Assembly (NCBI GenBank): GCA_014382905.1
Contig: JACNIU010000191.1
Span: 1-49,396, forward strand
Reading direction: 5' to 3'
Origin: Desulfobacterales bacterium
GTDB taxonomy: Bacteria > Desulfobacterota > DSM-4660 > Desulfatiglandales > Desulfatiglandaceae
DNA length: 49,396 nucleotides
Shown: piece by piece, positions 37,967 to 46,768 of the stretch
How positions within the stretch are numbered: the first letter of the stretch is position 1
How the letters are laid out: each line of letters begins with the position of its first letter
Notes under the pieces: generated by a model
Database searches by the model: none
What the model was told of the DNA's origin: nothing
The model's input: the letters and a program-made list of their open reading frames with translations, nothing else
Translations under genes and position numbers: made by a program

Positions 37967-38819
37967 CCACTATCTCCCTGAAATATGCAGAGGCGGTCGT
38001 ATCCAGGATCATGGACGCTGCCTCCTTTAGATATTGAGCTGTCTCCCTTGCCCGATCCGCCTGGGACCCCGAGCTGTCCCTCCCGGCCAGCCGTTTCAGG
38101 GCGTACCGAGCGATATTGATTCCGTCCCTGACCGAATAGCGCTCATCAGCCTCATGAGCGGCCTGAAGAAATTCAACCACATATTCGAGGATCTCATCAT
38201 CCGCAAAAGGGAGATTACTCTTTAATATCAGAAGTTCCTCGTCCCTTTCCGGGAAGTCTATGTGGATCCTAGGCTGGAGCCTGGAGTGGATATATTCAGG
38301 GAGCTCAAAGGTGCTGGCATCATCGTTCATGGTGGTGCAGAACCGAAATTCCGGATGGGCCTTTATCTTGATCCCCGCCACAATGGATTCAACATACCTT
38401 CTGCTATCCAGCAGGGGGGCAAGAGAGGCCCAGCTCTTCTCGCTCATCCTGTTCCCTTCGTCAATAACGGCGACACCACCTTTAATCATGGCCGAAACGA
38501 TGGGACTGGCCGTATATTTGATCTTCCCCTTGTCTGAGATAACAGGTGTGACGATCAGGTCCTCCGGCCGGGTGTCCATGGTGGCCTGAAACAGGTAAAC
38601 CGGCCGGTTTAAGGATTTCCCGGAATGATAGGCCAAGGTCGTTTTGCCAACGCCCGGCTTGCCCACCAACCTCGGGCTCAGCGGGAGATCATCCTTCCCT
38701 ATGACCAGCCACGAGGCCAGGACCTGCGTTATCAGTTCTTTCTGGCCGACCCACGACATCGGTACGTCATCCGGCTCACTCAGGTGCAATTCCACCCCGT
38801 CAATGGTTACTTTTTCCAC
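37944..38819 (-). CDS. MoxR-like / dynein-related AAA+ ATPase
   Basis: 291 residues of a single AAA_5/MoxR-type module: Walker [10 protein letters not shown] (53-61), Walker [11 protein letters not shown] (116-125), sensor 1 CTTMNDD, an arginine-bearing [18 protein letters not shown] and sensor 2 region [13 protein letters not shown]. MoxR ATPases usually act as chaperones with a vWA partner; none is encoded here. Instead the gene overlaps a TraB-like gene. Divergent from rlmE across 89 AT-rich bases that must hold both promoters. Confidence 0.85.
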   Translation of the reverse strand: MEKVTIDGVELHLSEPDDVPMSWVGQKELITQVLASWLVIGKDDLPLSPRLVGKPGVGKTTLAYHSGKSLNRPVYLFQATMDTRPEDLIVTPVISDKGKIKYTASPIVSAMIKGGVAVIDEGNRMSEKSWASLAPLLDSRRYVESIVAGIKIKAHPEFRFCTTMNDDASTFELPEYIHSRLQPRIHIDFPERDEELLILKSNLPFADDEILEYVVEFLQAAHEADERYSVRDGINIARYALKRLAGRDSSGSQADRARETAQYLKEAASMILDTTASAYFREIVDDIDHED

Positions 38820-38908
38820 GCCTCTTGCGCCTCCTTGTTTTTACGTAGTGGTTCTATTATATTATATTTTTTTTGCAAAGGGGATATATCTGTGATAAAA
38901 ATATATAG

Positions 38909-39496
38909 ATGAGGCAAAATAGGTGGGAGGACCATTATACCCGCCGGGCCAAAAGCGAGAAGTGGCTTGCCCGGTCAGTCTACAAGCTCCAGGAAATTGA
39001 CAACCGGTTCAACTTGATAAAAAGGGGCAACAGGCTGCTTGATTTAGGCTGTTTTCCGGGTTCATGGTCTCAATACGCACTCAATAAAGTGGGTCATCAA
39101 GGGGAAGTGGTTGGGATCGATCTCAACAGGCCTGACCATCTTTCGGCCAGTGGTTTCAGGTTTATCCAGGCGGATGTGCTGACCCTGGAAACCGAATGGT
39201 TGGTCAGAGAGATCTCACCGAGGGATGTGGTTATAAGCGACCTCGCTCCGTCGACCACGGGGATACGATCCACCGATACAAATCGGTCCCTCTCCCTGGC
39301 AGAAAAGGCAGTAGAAATCGCCTGTGCACTTCTCAAAGAAAAGGGACACTTTGTGTGCAAAATCTTTGAGGGAGAAGATCTCAAACCGTTTAAGTCAGAG
39401 GTGGCCCGGCACTTCAGGCAGATCCGGCTCTTCAGGCCCAAGGCCACGCGCAAGCGGAGCCGTGAGGTCTACCTCGTGGGGGTGTCACTGGATTGA
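38909..39496 (+). CDS. rlmE: 23S rRNA 2'-O-methyltransferase RlmE (FtsJ)
   Basis: Methylates U2552 of 23S rRNA late in 50S assembly. The 195-residue protein has the K-D-K-E tetrad: RSVYKLQEID (Lys), VISDLAP (Asp), FVCKIFEG (Lys) and SREVYLVG (Glu), and the SAM motif LLDLGCFPGSWSQYA. The stop codon lies in the first unit of a heptanucleotide array. Confidence 0.95.
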   Translation: MRQNRWEDHYTRRAKSEKWLARSVYKLQEIDNRFNLIKRGNRLLDLGCFPGSWSQYALNKVGHQGEVVGIDLNRPDHLSASGFRFIQADVLTLETEWLVREISPRDVVISDLAPSTTGIRSTDTNRSLSLAEKAVEIACALLKEKGHFVCKIFEGEDLKPFKSEVARHFRQIRLFRPKATRKRSREVYLVGVSLD

Positions 39497-39570
39497 TGAT
39501 TGTCGATGGACGATTGTCGATTGTCAGTCGTCAATCTTCAGTCGTCAATCGTCAGTCGTCAATCTTCAAT
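39491..39570. repeat. Heptanucleotide array with dyad symmetry between rlmE and yebC
   Basis: Eleven successive 7-base units. The first five are GATTGAT, GATTGTC, GATGGAC, GATTGTC, GATTGTC; the last six alternate AGTCGTC with AATCTTC or AATCGTC, i.e. roughly the complementary sense. The whole can fold into a hairpin followed by a run of T (39569-39576), so it may terminate rlmE transcription. Confidence 0.8.
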
Positions 39571-39589
39571 TTTTTTGGGGGAGCAATAG

Positions 39590-40336
39590 ATGTCAGGTCA
39601 TTCAAAATGGAGTTCGATAAAGCATAAAAAAGGGGCTGCGGATGCCAGGCGGGGTAAGATATTTACCAAGCACATCAAGGAAATAACCGTAGCCGCGCGT
39701 ATGGGAGGGGGCGATCCGGACGGAAACCCCCGCCTCAGAGCGGCCATTGCCGCAGCCAAGGCAGAAAATATGCCCAAAGAAAATATCGCAAGGGGCATAA
39801 AGAAGGGGACCGGGGAGTTAGAGGGGGTCTCCTATGAAGAGGCCAACTACGAGGGATACGGACCGGGGGGCGTAGCTGTACTTGTGGATTGCCTTACGGA
39901 TAACAAGAACAGGACCGTAGCAGAGGTCAAGCACCTCTTCGAACGCTTCGGCGGAAATCTCGGAGAGCCGGGGTGCGTCGCCTGGATGTTTGAGACAAAG
40001 GGCCTTATCGTGTTCGAAAAAGATAAGGTAGATGAAGAAGAGCTCTTAAACCTGGCCCTCGAGGCTGGTGCTGAAGATATGAATGAAGAAGATACAGAGT
40101 TTGAAGTCGTTACGGCACCGTCTTACTTTGAGCCGGTCAGGAAGGCCATCGATGGCGCCGGTCTCTCTTACACCTTTGCGGAAGTATCCATGGTTCCCAA
40201 GAATACGGTCAAGGTGGAAGGCAAAAAGGCCCAGCAGATGCTGAACCTGATGGAATCCCTCGAAGACCACGATGATGTGAACCGTGTGTACGCCAACTTC
40301 GACATCTCTGACGATGTGATGGAGGCCTTAGGCTGA
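39590..40336 (+). CDS. yebC: YebC/PmpR family regulatory/translation factor
   Basis: A 248-residue YebC protein: [21 protein letters not shown] start, [41 protein letters not shown] and [20 protein letters not shown] at the end. Family members act as transcription regulators or, as shown for several homologues, help ribosomes at proline stretches. GGGGGAG precedes ATG. It shares one base with ruvC (TGATG). Confidence 0.96.
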   Translation: MSGHSKWSSIKHKKGAADARRGKIFTKHIKEITVAARMGGGDPDGNPRLRAAIAAAKAENMPKENIARGIKKGTGELEGVSYEEANYEGYGPGGVAVLVDCLTDNKNRTVAEVKHLFERFGGNLGEPGCVAWMFETKGLIVFEKDKVDEEELLNLALEAGAEDMNEEDTEFEVVTAPSYFEPVRKAIDGAGLSYTFAEVSMVPKNTVKVEGKKAQQMLNLMESLEDHDDVNRVYANFDISDDVMEALG

Positions 40337-40815
40337 TGCTTGTGCTGGGGGTGGATCCCGGCTCGAGAATTACCGGGTATGGCCTGGTGGAGAAACAGAA
40401 TAATGATATAATCTACGTTGATTCCGGCCTTATCAGGTCCTCCAACAAGACCCCCTTCTACAAGAGAATCCATAAGATATTTGAAACCATGGTGGAAATC
40501 ATGGGCCATTACCACCCACAGGAGATGGCCATCGAAGACCTTTTCTATGCAAAAAACATACAGAGTTCTCTCAAGTTAGGGCATGCGAGGGGTGCCGTGT
40601 TGATTGCAGCGGTTCAATGCGGCATCCCCATCTTTGAGTATACCCCTTTGGAGATCAAGAAATCGGTCGTGGGATATGGGAGGGCCGACAAAGAGCAGGT
40701 TCGGTCCATGGTTCGGGTGATTCTAAGGTTCAAGGGGGACTTGACCCTCGACACCTCTGATGCCTTAGCCACTGCAATATGCCACGTCAACTGGTCAAAA
40801 TTTGAATCGGTGTAA
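40336..40815 (+). CDS. ruvC: Holliday junction endonuclease RuvC (3' end altered by repeat insertion)
   Basis: 159 residues with the catalytic GVDPGSRITGYG, AIEDLFYAKN, and DTSDALATAICHVN at the end; cleaves Holliday junctions with RuvAB. The last codons ...FESV are followed by TAA, which belongs to repeat copy D. If the repeat and one copy of its 14-base target duplication are removed, the frame continues two codons (RR) to a TGA that overlaps the ruvA ATG (ATGA). The loss of two C-terminal residues probably does no harm. Confidence 0.95.
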   Translation: MLVLGVDPGSRITGYGLVEKQNNDIIYVDSGLIRSSNKTPFYKRIHKIFETMVEIMGHYHPQEMAIEDLFYAKNIQSSLKLGHARGAVLIAAVQCGIPIFEYTPLEIKKSVVGYGRADKEQVRSMVRVILRFKGDLTLDTSDALATAICHVNWSKFESV

Positions 40816-41103
40816 CACTTTAGCCGTTTGAAACAAAGCGTTGGACCATGAGGGTCTCTTTCCCAAAGGACGTAAATACGTGGATCGTTTCATAGGAACG
40901 GCAGCGAGGCCTTGAAATTCATCACTGGACAGCCCCAGAAAAAGGTATTTATTTAATCGGACATCGCCTCTGCCTGCCCGGAATCTGTATTGAACGTCAA
41001 GGGGGCGTTCTATACGCTCTGGAGAATTTTTGTTACGTCCTTTGGGAAAGAGACCCTCATGGTCCCAGGCAACAAACGAATAATTGTTTCAAAACGCTAA
41101 AGT
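40813..41103. repeat. Structured repeat family, copy D, with 14-bp target duplication
   Basis: 291 bp flanked by exact direct repeats AATTTGAATCGGTG (40799-40812 and 41104-41117). Outer ends TAACACTTTAGCCGTTTGAAA and TTTCAAAACGCTAAAGT are inverted. Inner arms 40843-40875 and 41033-41065 are perfectly complementary over 33 bases. Core orientation as in A and B. Inserted between ruvC and ruvA; it supplies the ruvC stop and leaves the ruvA ribosome site intact. Confidence 0.92.
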
Positions 41104-41122
41104 AATTTGAATCGGTGAGACG

Positions 41123-41725
41123 ATGATTGCCCAACTAAACGGTGTCCTGCTTCAGAAAACAACTCAGTCGATCATCATCGATGTGGGTGGCGTCGGTTAC
41201 GAGGTCTCTGTTCCCCTGTCTACATTTTACGCGCTTCCGGATAGCAGGGAGAGGGTCAGCCTCCAGATCTACACCCATGTCCGGGATGACTCCCTCACCC
41301 TGTTCGGCTTTAACACACGGCTGGAAAAAGATCTTTTTCTGATGCTGATCTCCGTATCGGGGATCGGCCCAAAACTTTCGTTAAATGTCCTCTCAGGCAT
41401 CGGCCCCCAGGACCTGTTGGAGGCCATCGCGAATGGGGATGCGCTGCGGCTTCAGGCGATCCCCGGGGTGGGCAAAAAGACCGCAGAGAGAATCGCCCTG
41501 GAACTGAAAGATCGCGCGTCAAAGGTCCTCGGAGAGGCGGGAATTTCCCGCATCCCGGTCCCTCAGGGGGAGGATCGGGTCATTTTGGATGATTCCCTTT
41601 CCGCCCTCGTGAACTTAGGGTATTCTGCGAAATCAGCCAGGATGGCTGTTGAAAAGGCGAAATCCCGGGTCGAGGAGATGACCTTAGAGGGCCTGATCAG
41701 AGAGGCCTTGAGAATTCTGTCGTGA
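41123..41725 (+). CDS. ruvA: Holliday junction branch migration protein RuvA
   Basis: 200 residues: OB domain start [28 protein letters not shown], tandem HhH with [18 protein letters not shown] and [20 protein letters not shown], and the flexible domain III that contacts RuvB ([19 protein letters not shown]). The likely ribosome site GGTGAG lies across the right target duplication of copy D. ruvB starts 10 bases after the stop. Confidence 0.97.
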   Translation: MIAQLNGVLLQKTTQSIIIDVGGVGYEVSVPLSTFYALPDSRERVSLQIYTHVRDDSLTLFGFNTRLEKDLFLMLISVSGIGPKLSLNVLSGIGPQDLLEAIANGDALRLQAIPGVGKKTAERIALELKDRASKVLGEAGISRIPVPQGEDRVILDDSLSALVNLGYSAKSARMAVEKAKSRVEEMTLEGLIREALRILS

Positions 41726-41735
41726 CGGAAAGGCT

Positions 41736-42764
41736 ATGGAAGAAAGAATCATAGACCCCGGACCCCATTTGGAAGAGCTCCCGACTGAGATAAGTCTCAG
41801 GCCGAGGACCCTCGACGAATATGTGGGCCAGGAGGAAATGAAAAGAAATCTTCGGGTTTTTATAGAGGCTGCCAAGGGACGGTCCGAGGCCCTGGATCAT
41901 GTGCTCTTCCACGGAAGCCCGGGCCTGGGGAAAACCTCCCTCGCCCATATCATCGCAAACGAATTAGAGGTGAATATAAAGGGCACCTCCGGCCCGGTCA
42001 TCGAGAAACCGGGTGACCTTGCGGCCATACTTACCAGTCTTCAACCCAAAGATGTCCTTTTTATCGATGAAATCCATCGCCTTAACCATGTGGTTGAAGA
42101 AATCCTGTATCCGGCCATGGAAGATTACGAGCTCGATATCATTATCGGCCAGGGTCCTTCGGCAAGGACCATGAAAATCCCTCTACCCGCTTTTACCTTA
42201 GTTGGCGCCACCACGCGGACAGGGTTGTTGACCCCGCCCTTCAGAGACCGTTTCGGGATGATCCTGCGGGTGGACTTCTACTCCCCTGAAGAGCTACATG
42301 TGATCGTGATGCGGTCGGCCAGGCTTCTCCAGATCCCGACGAGGGAAGAGGGCGCACTCGAAATCGCCAAGAGGGCCCGGGGAACGCCGAGGGTAGCGAA
42401 CAGGCTTTTGAGAAGGGTGCGGGACTTTGCTCAAGTTAAGGCCGACGGGGTCATCACGCAGGAAGTGGCCAGTCAGGCCCTGGATATGTTGGAGGTGGAT
42501 GACCAGGGGCTCGACAAAATGGATCGCTATATTATGAGTACCATTATTGAGAAATTTGACGGAGGTCCCATTGGATTGGGCAGCCTATCTGCGGCTGTGG
42601 GCGAGGAAAAAGATACTCTCGAAGACGTCTATGAGCCGTTCCTTATTCAGAGCGGCTATATCAAGCGGACACCGCAGGGCCGGGTCGCCACCAGGAGGGC
42701 CTATCTCCATCTGGGATTTGAAAAAAAGGGTCTGGGAGGCGTGGTTCAGAAGAAACTTTTCTAA
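41736..42764 (+). CDS. ruvB: Holliday junction branch migration ATPase RuvB
   Basis: 342-residue AAA+ motor: [20 protein letters not shown], Walker [14 protein letters not shown] (about 61-73), Walker [11 protein letters not shown], sensor 1 GATTRTG, arginine finger PFRDRFG, and the C-terminal winged helix ([20 protein letters not shown]). GGAAAGG lies just before ATG. Confidence 0.98.
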   Translation: MEERIIDPGPHLEELPTEISLRPRTLDEYVGQEEMKRNLRVFIEAAKGRSEALDHVLFHGSPGLGKTSLAHIIANELEVNIKGTSGPVIEKPGDLAAILTSLQPKDVLFIDEIHRLNHVVEEILYPAMEDYELDIIIGQGPSARTMKIPLPAFTLVGATTRTGLLTPPFRDRFGMILRVDFYSPEELHVIVMRSARLLQIPTREEGALEIAKRARGTPRVANRLLRRVRDFAQVKADGVITQEVASQALDMLEVDDQGLDKMDRYIMSTIIEKFDGGPIGLGSLSAAVGEEKDTLEDVYEPFLIQSGYIKRTPQGRVATRRAYLHLGFEKKGLGGVVQKKLF

Positions 42765-42807
42765 AATTTCCGAATATGTCATTTTCAAATCGGGGTAACG
42801 AACTGCA

Positions 42808-44109
42808 TTGGATAGTTTTATTGCAATTATCATATCAGTGTCTATTTCCCTCCTAATGTATTTTGGTTTTGTGGTTGCCTTAAAAACCGAAAGAGGAAGG
42901 GATTATCTATGCAGGCACTGGTATTACCATCCAAACGCAATCTGTGTTTGGCGGGTATTCATCGGCTTGGCAGGCACGATGCTTTACTTTGTGATTGAGC
43001 AACACACGTGGGGAATTTTTTTGTTTACCGTTTCGGCGGTCCTGGACGGTGTTGACGGACTCATCGCCAGGAGCTGCGACCTCATAACCCCTTTTGGCGA
43101 AGAAATCGATCCTCTATGCGACAAATTAACCTATTTACCTCCCATGGTCTATTTCGCCTATGATGGCCTGCTGAGTATGACGGCGGTATGGACCCTGCTC
43201 ATCATAGAAGCCTGCGGGCAGTTCCTGGTCAGATATATTATTAAACGTTCCACAAAATTCTCTGTGGCTGCAAACAATTTTGGAAAGATTAAAGCAGTGT
43301 TGTGTTTTTCATTGATCATTTACTGTACACTTCTGAGTGATGCCTTACAACTTCCCGATTTCTCGGCGGAAATGCTTAATTTGTGCATCATCTTGTCTAT
43401 TTCATCGAGTGCTTTCAAAATCATAGCGAACCGTTTCTATGCCGACATTTTGTCTATTTTGAATTTATTATGCGGCGTAACCGGGATATTCTTGGTCTTC
43501 CAGGGCCGGTATGTATATACGGCGATTGCTATCTTAGCTGGACAGATCTTTGATCTGTTTGATGGCAGGATGGCTGAAAAGCATGGCGGAACAAAGTTCG
43601 GCCCATGGCTTGACGATATCGCGGACATGGTCAGCTTCGGCATTTGCCCGGGCTTATTGATCATTTTGAAAGGTAATTTGGGGCTGCCCTCATTTATCTT
43701 CGGGGCTCTTTACTGTGTTTCAGTAGGGTTTCGTTTGTGGCGATATCTGGTCCATGATAAACATGAAAAGACGCTACCTCCTGATGCCTTTAACGGACTG
43801 CCCAGCCCTGCCGGCGCGATAGTTGCCGTGGGAGCTTGTTTATTCTGGAAAAATCTGTGGATCATATGGGCCGTCACCCTTTTCATCTCATATCTGCTTG
43901 TAAGCCATATCAGGTTTATTCACTTTGGAAAAGTGATGTTACGACGGGTTCCACGGGCCTTGGTTGTCATATTTGGTTTTGTTATCGTGTTTATCATTGC
44001 CTATATTATAAAAGTAAAGGATTCTGAAATGCTGGGTGCTTTACTTCTCATGTCATTTTTAATTTATCTAATAACACGCAGTAAAATGATCATCAGAAAA
44101 GTCACGTAG
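42808..44109 (+). CDS. Tandem CDP-alcohol phosphatidyltransferase fusion protein
   Basis: 433 residues, about twelve membrane segments, two complete CDP-alcohol phosphatidyltransferase units. Unit 1 has the full motif D83-G-x2-A-R-x8-G-x3-D-x3-D (DGLIARSCDLITPFGEEIDP). Unit 2 (about 250-272, FDGRMAEKHGGTKFGPWLDD) keeps the aspartates and glycines but has Glu where the canonical Arg stands and is one residue shorter. It also carries the VSFG that follows the motif in phosphatidylserine synthases. Two different phospholipid head groups, or one active and one regulatory unit, are possible. Start TTG 42808 is weak; ATG 42856 is an alternative. Confidence 0.8.
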   Translation: MDSFIAIIISVSISLLMYFGFVVALKTERGRDYLCRHWYYHPNAICVWRVFIGLAGTMLYFVIEQHTWGIFLFTVSAVLDGVDGLIARSCDLITPFGEEIDPLCDKLTYLPPMVYFAYDGLLSMTAVWTLLIIEACGQFLVRYIIKRSTKFSVAANNFGKIKAVLCFSLIIYCTLLSDALQLPDFSAEMLNLCIILSISSSAFKIIANRFYADILSILNLLCGVTGIFLVFQGRYVYTAIAILAGQIFDLFDGRMAEKHGGTKFGPWLDDIADMVSFGICPGLLIILKGNLGLPSFIFGALYCVSVGFRLWRYLVHDKHEKTLPPDAFNGLPSPAGAIVAVGACLFWKNLWIIWAVTLFISYLLVSHIRFIHFGKVMLRRVPRALVVIFGFVIVFIIAYIIKVKDSEMLGALLLMSFLIYLITRSKMIIRKVT

Positions 44110-44549
44110 CCATAATCCTGACTCCTGAAACCCCTGATATCACGGATGGCGGAGGGAGGGAGATTCGAACTCCCGATGCCTTTCGACATAACGGTTTTCA
44201 AGACCGTTGACCTTATCCTTTAAGCTGTTGAAATAGTGTAGTTTTTCAGACTAACCACTTTTTGTGGTGTGACTTTTGGTGTAAAAATTTTTCTAAATTG
44301 TAGTTAAAGAAAACCATCTTCGCGCCGCACCCTCTGGTATAATGAACAACTTGACTTATAATTCTACTGACGTCATTTTTTTTCTTGCTTTTTGAATTTG
44401 TCCTGTAGTATAGACTTTCAAGCGCCTTGTTTATGCTAATCGCTAATAGGTGTCAAAAAATATGAAAAACGCAAAGCCTATATTGTGGAGAATCCGGGAG
44501 GATCATGGTATGGGCTTTTTTTATTTAGTAACCGATTAAGGAGGGTAAA
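44110..44549. other. Island left edge: att remnant and leader
   Basis: Besides the tRNA fragment this region has no gene. 44258-44285 holds CCACTTTTTGTGG and the imperfect direct repeat TTTTGTGGTGTGA / CTTTTGGTGTAAA, possible integrase arm sites. An AT-rich stretch follows with a weak promoter candidate (TTGCTT, 18 bases, TATAGA near 44,390-44,420), and a strong AAGGAGGG ribosome site lies just before 44550. Confidence 0.5.
44147..44207 (-). tRNA. 3' fragment of tRNA-Ser(UGA), island attachment site
   Basis: On the minus strand the segment has an anticodon stem-loop (ACGGT, loop CTTGAAA with anticodon TGA, ACCGT), a long variable arm, a T arm (GGGAG, TTCGAAT, CTCCC), the 3' acceptor strand TCCCTCC, discriminator G and CCA. 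The expected 5' acceptor strand GGAGGGA and a D arm are absent: beyond about 44,208 the sequence is unrelated. This is what remains at the chromosome-distal end when an element integrates into a tRNA gene 3' half. Not a functional tRNA. Confidence 0.8.
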
Positions 44550-44945
44550 ATGGAGACTAAGAAAGCTCAAGACTGGGCTGCGTTTGATGTAATCAAGGGC
44601 TTGTTTGCTTTTCTGAACAAAGACACTATATCTTCGGCCTCTCCAGTAATACATAGTGCCTTATATAATTTAACTAAAAAGGATAAGTACAAGAAATTTT
44701 TGAAAGAATATGTATTTGATCACCGTAGCTACTTTCCATTTTCCAGAGATCTTCATACTGACCTTCTGAATTTACAGCAATCTGGCCATCTGTCCGCACA
44801 AAACCCTGATTTTATTGAATATACTGTTAATTCTAAGCTCAAGACCACTTTTGAGCTATACACAAAAAACCTTTTCTCAGAACAAGAAATTGCCATATTA
44901 AAGGAATTGGCAAAGGATTTTACCAGCGAAATGGCCGATGCTTGA
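44550..44945 (+). CDS. Small protein, YwgA/Panacea (DUF4065)-like
   Basis: 131 residues, no signal or membrane segment, with AAGGAGGG 5 bases before ATG. The middle, KEYVFDHRSYFPFSRDLHTD followed by LLNLQQSGHL, resembles the Y-F-x(4)-YGPYS-x-DL...L-x3-G-x-L pattern of YwgA and DUF4065 (Panacea) proteins; the latter are antitoxin domains. It overlaps the HD protein by 8 bases. In B. subtilis, as I recall, ywgA adjoins ywfO, which encodes an HD protein of the same family as the one here. The family assignment is pattern-based and tentative. Confidence 0.5.
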   Translation: METKKAQDWAAFDVIKGLFAFLNKDTISSASPVIHSALYNLTKKDKYKKFLKEYVFDHRSYFPFSRDLHTDLLNLQQSGHLSAQNPDFIEYTVNSKLKTTFELYTKNLFSEQEIAILKELAKDFTSEMADA

Positions 44946-46476
44946 GGAAAGCAAAATCCTTTCAGAAGAAGCAAAGGCTTATTATGAGCAACTCACGAAG
45001 GAAATTGATGAATTCCTGACTGAATATCTGCCTTCAGAGCCTAACCCACCTGCAAGTTCCCCAAAAGTCGTTCATGATGGCCTTTGGGGAACGACAAAAC
45101 TCAATCCTACCGAAATTAGATTCCTGGATACGCCGCTTATCCAGAGACTACGACAAATCCACCAGACCGGATGCTCGTATTTTACCTTCCCTTCTACAAC
45201 GCATACACGTTTCGAACACACTCTTGGCGTTATGCTAAAGGTGGAACAATTGGGGGAAGCGATAATAAAGAACTCCGAAGAAAAAAGGCTCGATCAAAAA
45301 GATATAGGGCAAATGCGGCTGGCGGCCCTTTTTCACGATATTGGACACGGTCCTTTCAGTCATACCAGCGAAGAAATCTATGGTATTATGCCGCATATTG
45401 AATGCCTCAGAGAAAGATTTCCAGGTGCCAAACCGCATGAAATTCTTGGATATCTGATTTTGACGTCTCCGCGGTTTAAAGCATTTTGTGAGACGGGGGT
45501 TGATGCGAACAAAACTGATGTAAACCCTGAGAAATTAGCAAACTATATTGTAGGGCAAAGTAGAGATCTTGAAAACCCATACAAGCGAGAATTGATCAAT
45601 GGTCCATTTGATGCCGATAAACTTGACTACCTATTCAGAGATAGTCACTTTAGCGGATTACCAATGTCGGTTGACCTGGACAGACTTTTTTATACCGTCC
45701 GAATTGGGGAAGCCAAAGACAAGAAGAATAGACTAATGGTGACATTGAGGGGCGCTACAGCTCTTGAACAAATTCTTTTTTCCAAGATGGTCCTTTTCTC
45801 CACAGTCTATCAACATCATAAAGTAAGAGCCTGTGACTGTATGTTTGCCGGGATAATTGAATATATGCAAGAACACCGCATAGAAATGCCTTTGAGAGGC
45901 AGAACTTTAAAATGGAATTCACCCGTTGATTTTTTGTGGGTTATAGATAACGAGTTTTTGTCATTTGGGTTTGAAACCGATAATGGAGAACTTCATGCTT
46001 TGATACATAATCTCTTTTTTCGGCGTTTACTGAAAAGGGCTCTGATTATTTCACGTAGAACTGTTGAGTTGAAAGATAATGATAGATGGGATGAACTTCA
46101 AAGACATGCTAAGAAATCATCAAATAGCGCCAAAAAGCGCAGGGAGTTAGCTCGAGAAATATGGAAATTTGCAGGAAAACCATGCCTTCCTCAAGAAGTA
46201 TGGGTAGACCTTCCGGAATTGCCCTCTATGAAAGCCGCTGATGACACGTTCGTATTACCCTCAGAAGGAGCAGAGCCAATTACTCTTAATAAATTATTTC
46301 CAACAGGCCAATGGACAAGTCAATATGGATTAAACAAATGGCGAGGGCACGTCTTTTGTCCACCTCAACATCGTGAAATTATAGGGGCCAGTGCAAAAAA
46401 AGTACTTGAAAGCCAATACCGAATTGAAATATTGGACGAAGCGTTTTTGAGATGTAAAGTTAAACCTCCAAGATAA
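44938..46476 (+). CDS. HD-domain (deoxy)nucleotide triphosphohydrolase, SAMHD1/YwfO-like (COG1078)
   Basis: 512 residues. A 45-residue leader precedes the catalytic domain: DGLWGTTKLNPTEIRFLDTP, LIQRLRQIHQTGCSYFTFPS, THTRFEHTLGVM (first His), LAALFHDIGHGPFSH (HD) and PFDADKLDYLFRDSHFSG (last Asp), so the H-HD-D set is intact. Characterised relatives hydrolyse dNTPs. A C-terminal domain of about 200 residues is basic and uncharacterised. Translationally coupled to the small gene before it; both are AT-richer than the flanking core genes, which fits acquisition with the island. Defence by dNTP depletion is an inference. Confidence 0.82.
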   Translation: MLEESKILSEEAKAYYEQLTKEIDEFLTEYLPSEPNPPASSPKVVHDGLWGTTKLNPTEIRFLDTPLIQRLRQIHQTGCSYFTFPSTTHTRFEHTLGVMLKVEQLGEAIIKNSEEKRLDQKDIGQMRLAALFHDIGHGPFSHTSEEIYGIMPHIECLRERFPGAKPHEILGYLILTSPRFKAFCETGVDANKTDVNPEKLANYIVGQSRDLENPYKRELINGPFDADKLDYLFRDSHFSGLPMSVDLDRLFYTVRIGEAKDKKNRLMVTLRGATALEQILFSKMVLFSTVYQHHKVRACDCMFAGIIEYMQEHRIEMPLRGRTLKWNSPVDFLWVIDNEFLSFGFETDNGELHALIHNLFFRRLLKRALIISRRTVELKDNDRWDELQRHAKKSSNSAKKRRELAREIWKFAGKPCLPQEVWVDLPELPSMKAADDTFVLPSEGAEPITLNKLFPTGQWTSQYGLNKWRGHVFCPPQHREIIGASAKKVLESQYRIEILDEAFLRCKVKPPR

Positions 46477-46490
46477 TCGATATGATTTGA

Positions 46491-46735
46491 TCAAGCTATA
46501 GCATACTCCTCTTTGGGCTGTTCATTCCTTTCTTGACCGTTAATGACCTGAACCTCATAAACCTTCAGCCTTCCCGGTCCGTACCTGAGATTTCAATCCG
46601 TCCAAAACTTCCACAACCCGATGAATTGCCGATGGAAATACTTTAGCAGCCTCTTTTTGCAATATATTTAGTGAAAATGGGGGACATTCTGGAAGAGGGA
46701 CGTGAACCTCCAAGCTATTGAATCGGGGGACTTAA
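46491..46735 (-). pseudogene. Frameshifted gene remnant
   Basis: On the minus strand a coding-like peptide (KEAAKVFPSAIHRVVEVLDG) in one frame continues, after a shift near 46,600, as RYGPGRLKVYEVQVINGQER to a stop at 46491, ending EEYAIA. There is no start codon. I do not recognise the family. The rest of 46477-46768 holds two GGGGGAC motifs (near 46,680 and 46,725) that may be insertion-element debris. Confidence 0.35.
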
Positions 46736-46768
46736 TAACACAAGGTAGGGTAAAGTTCCATTTATCTC

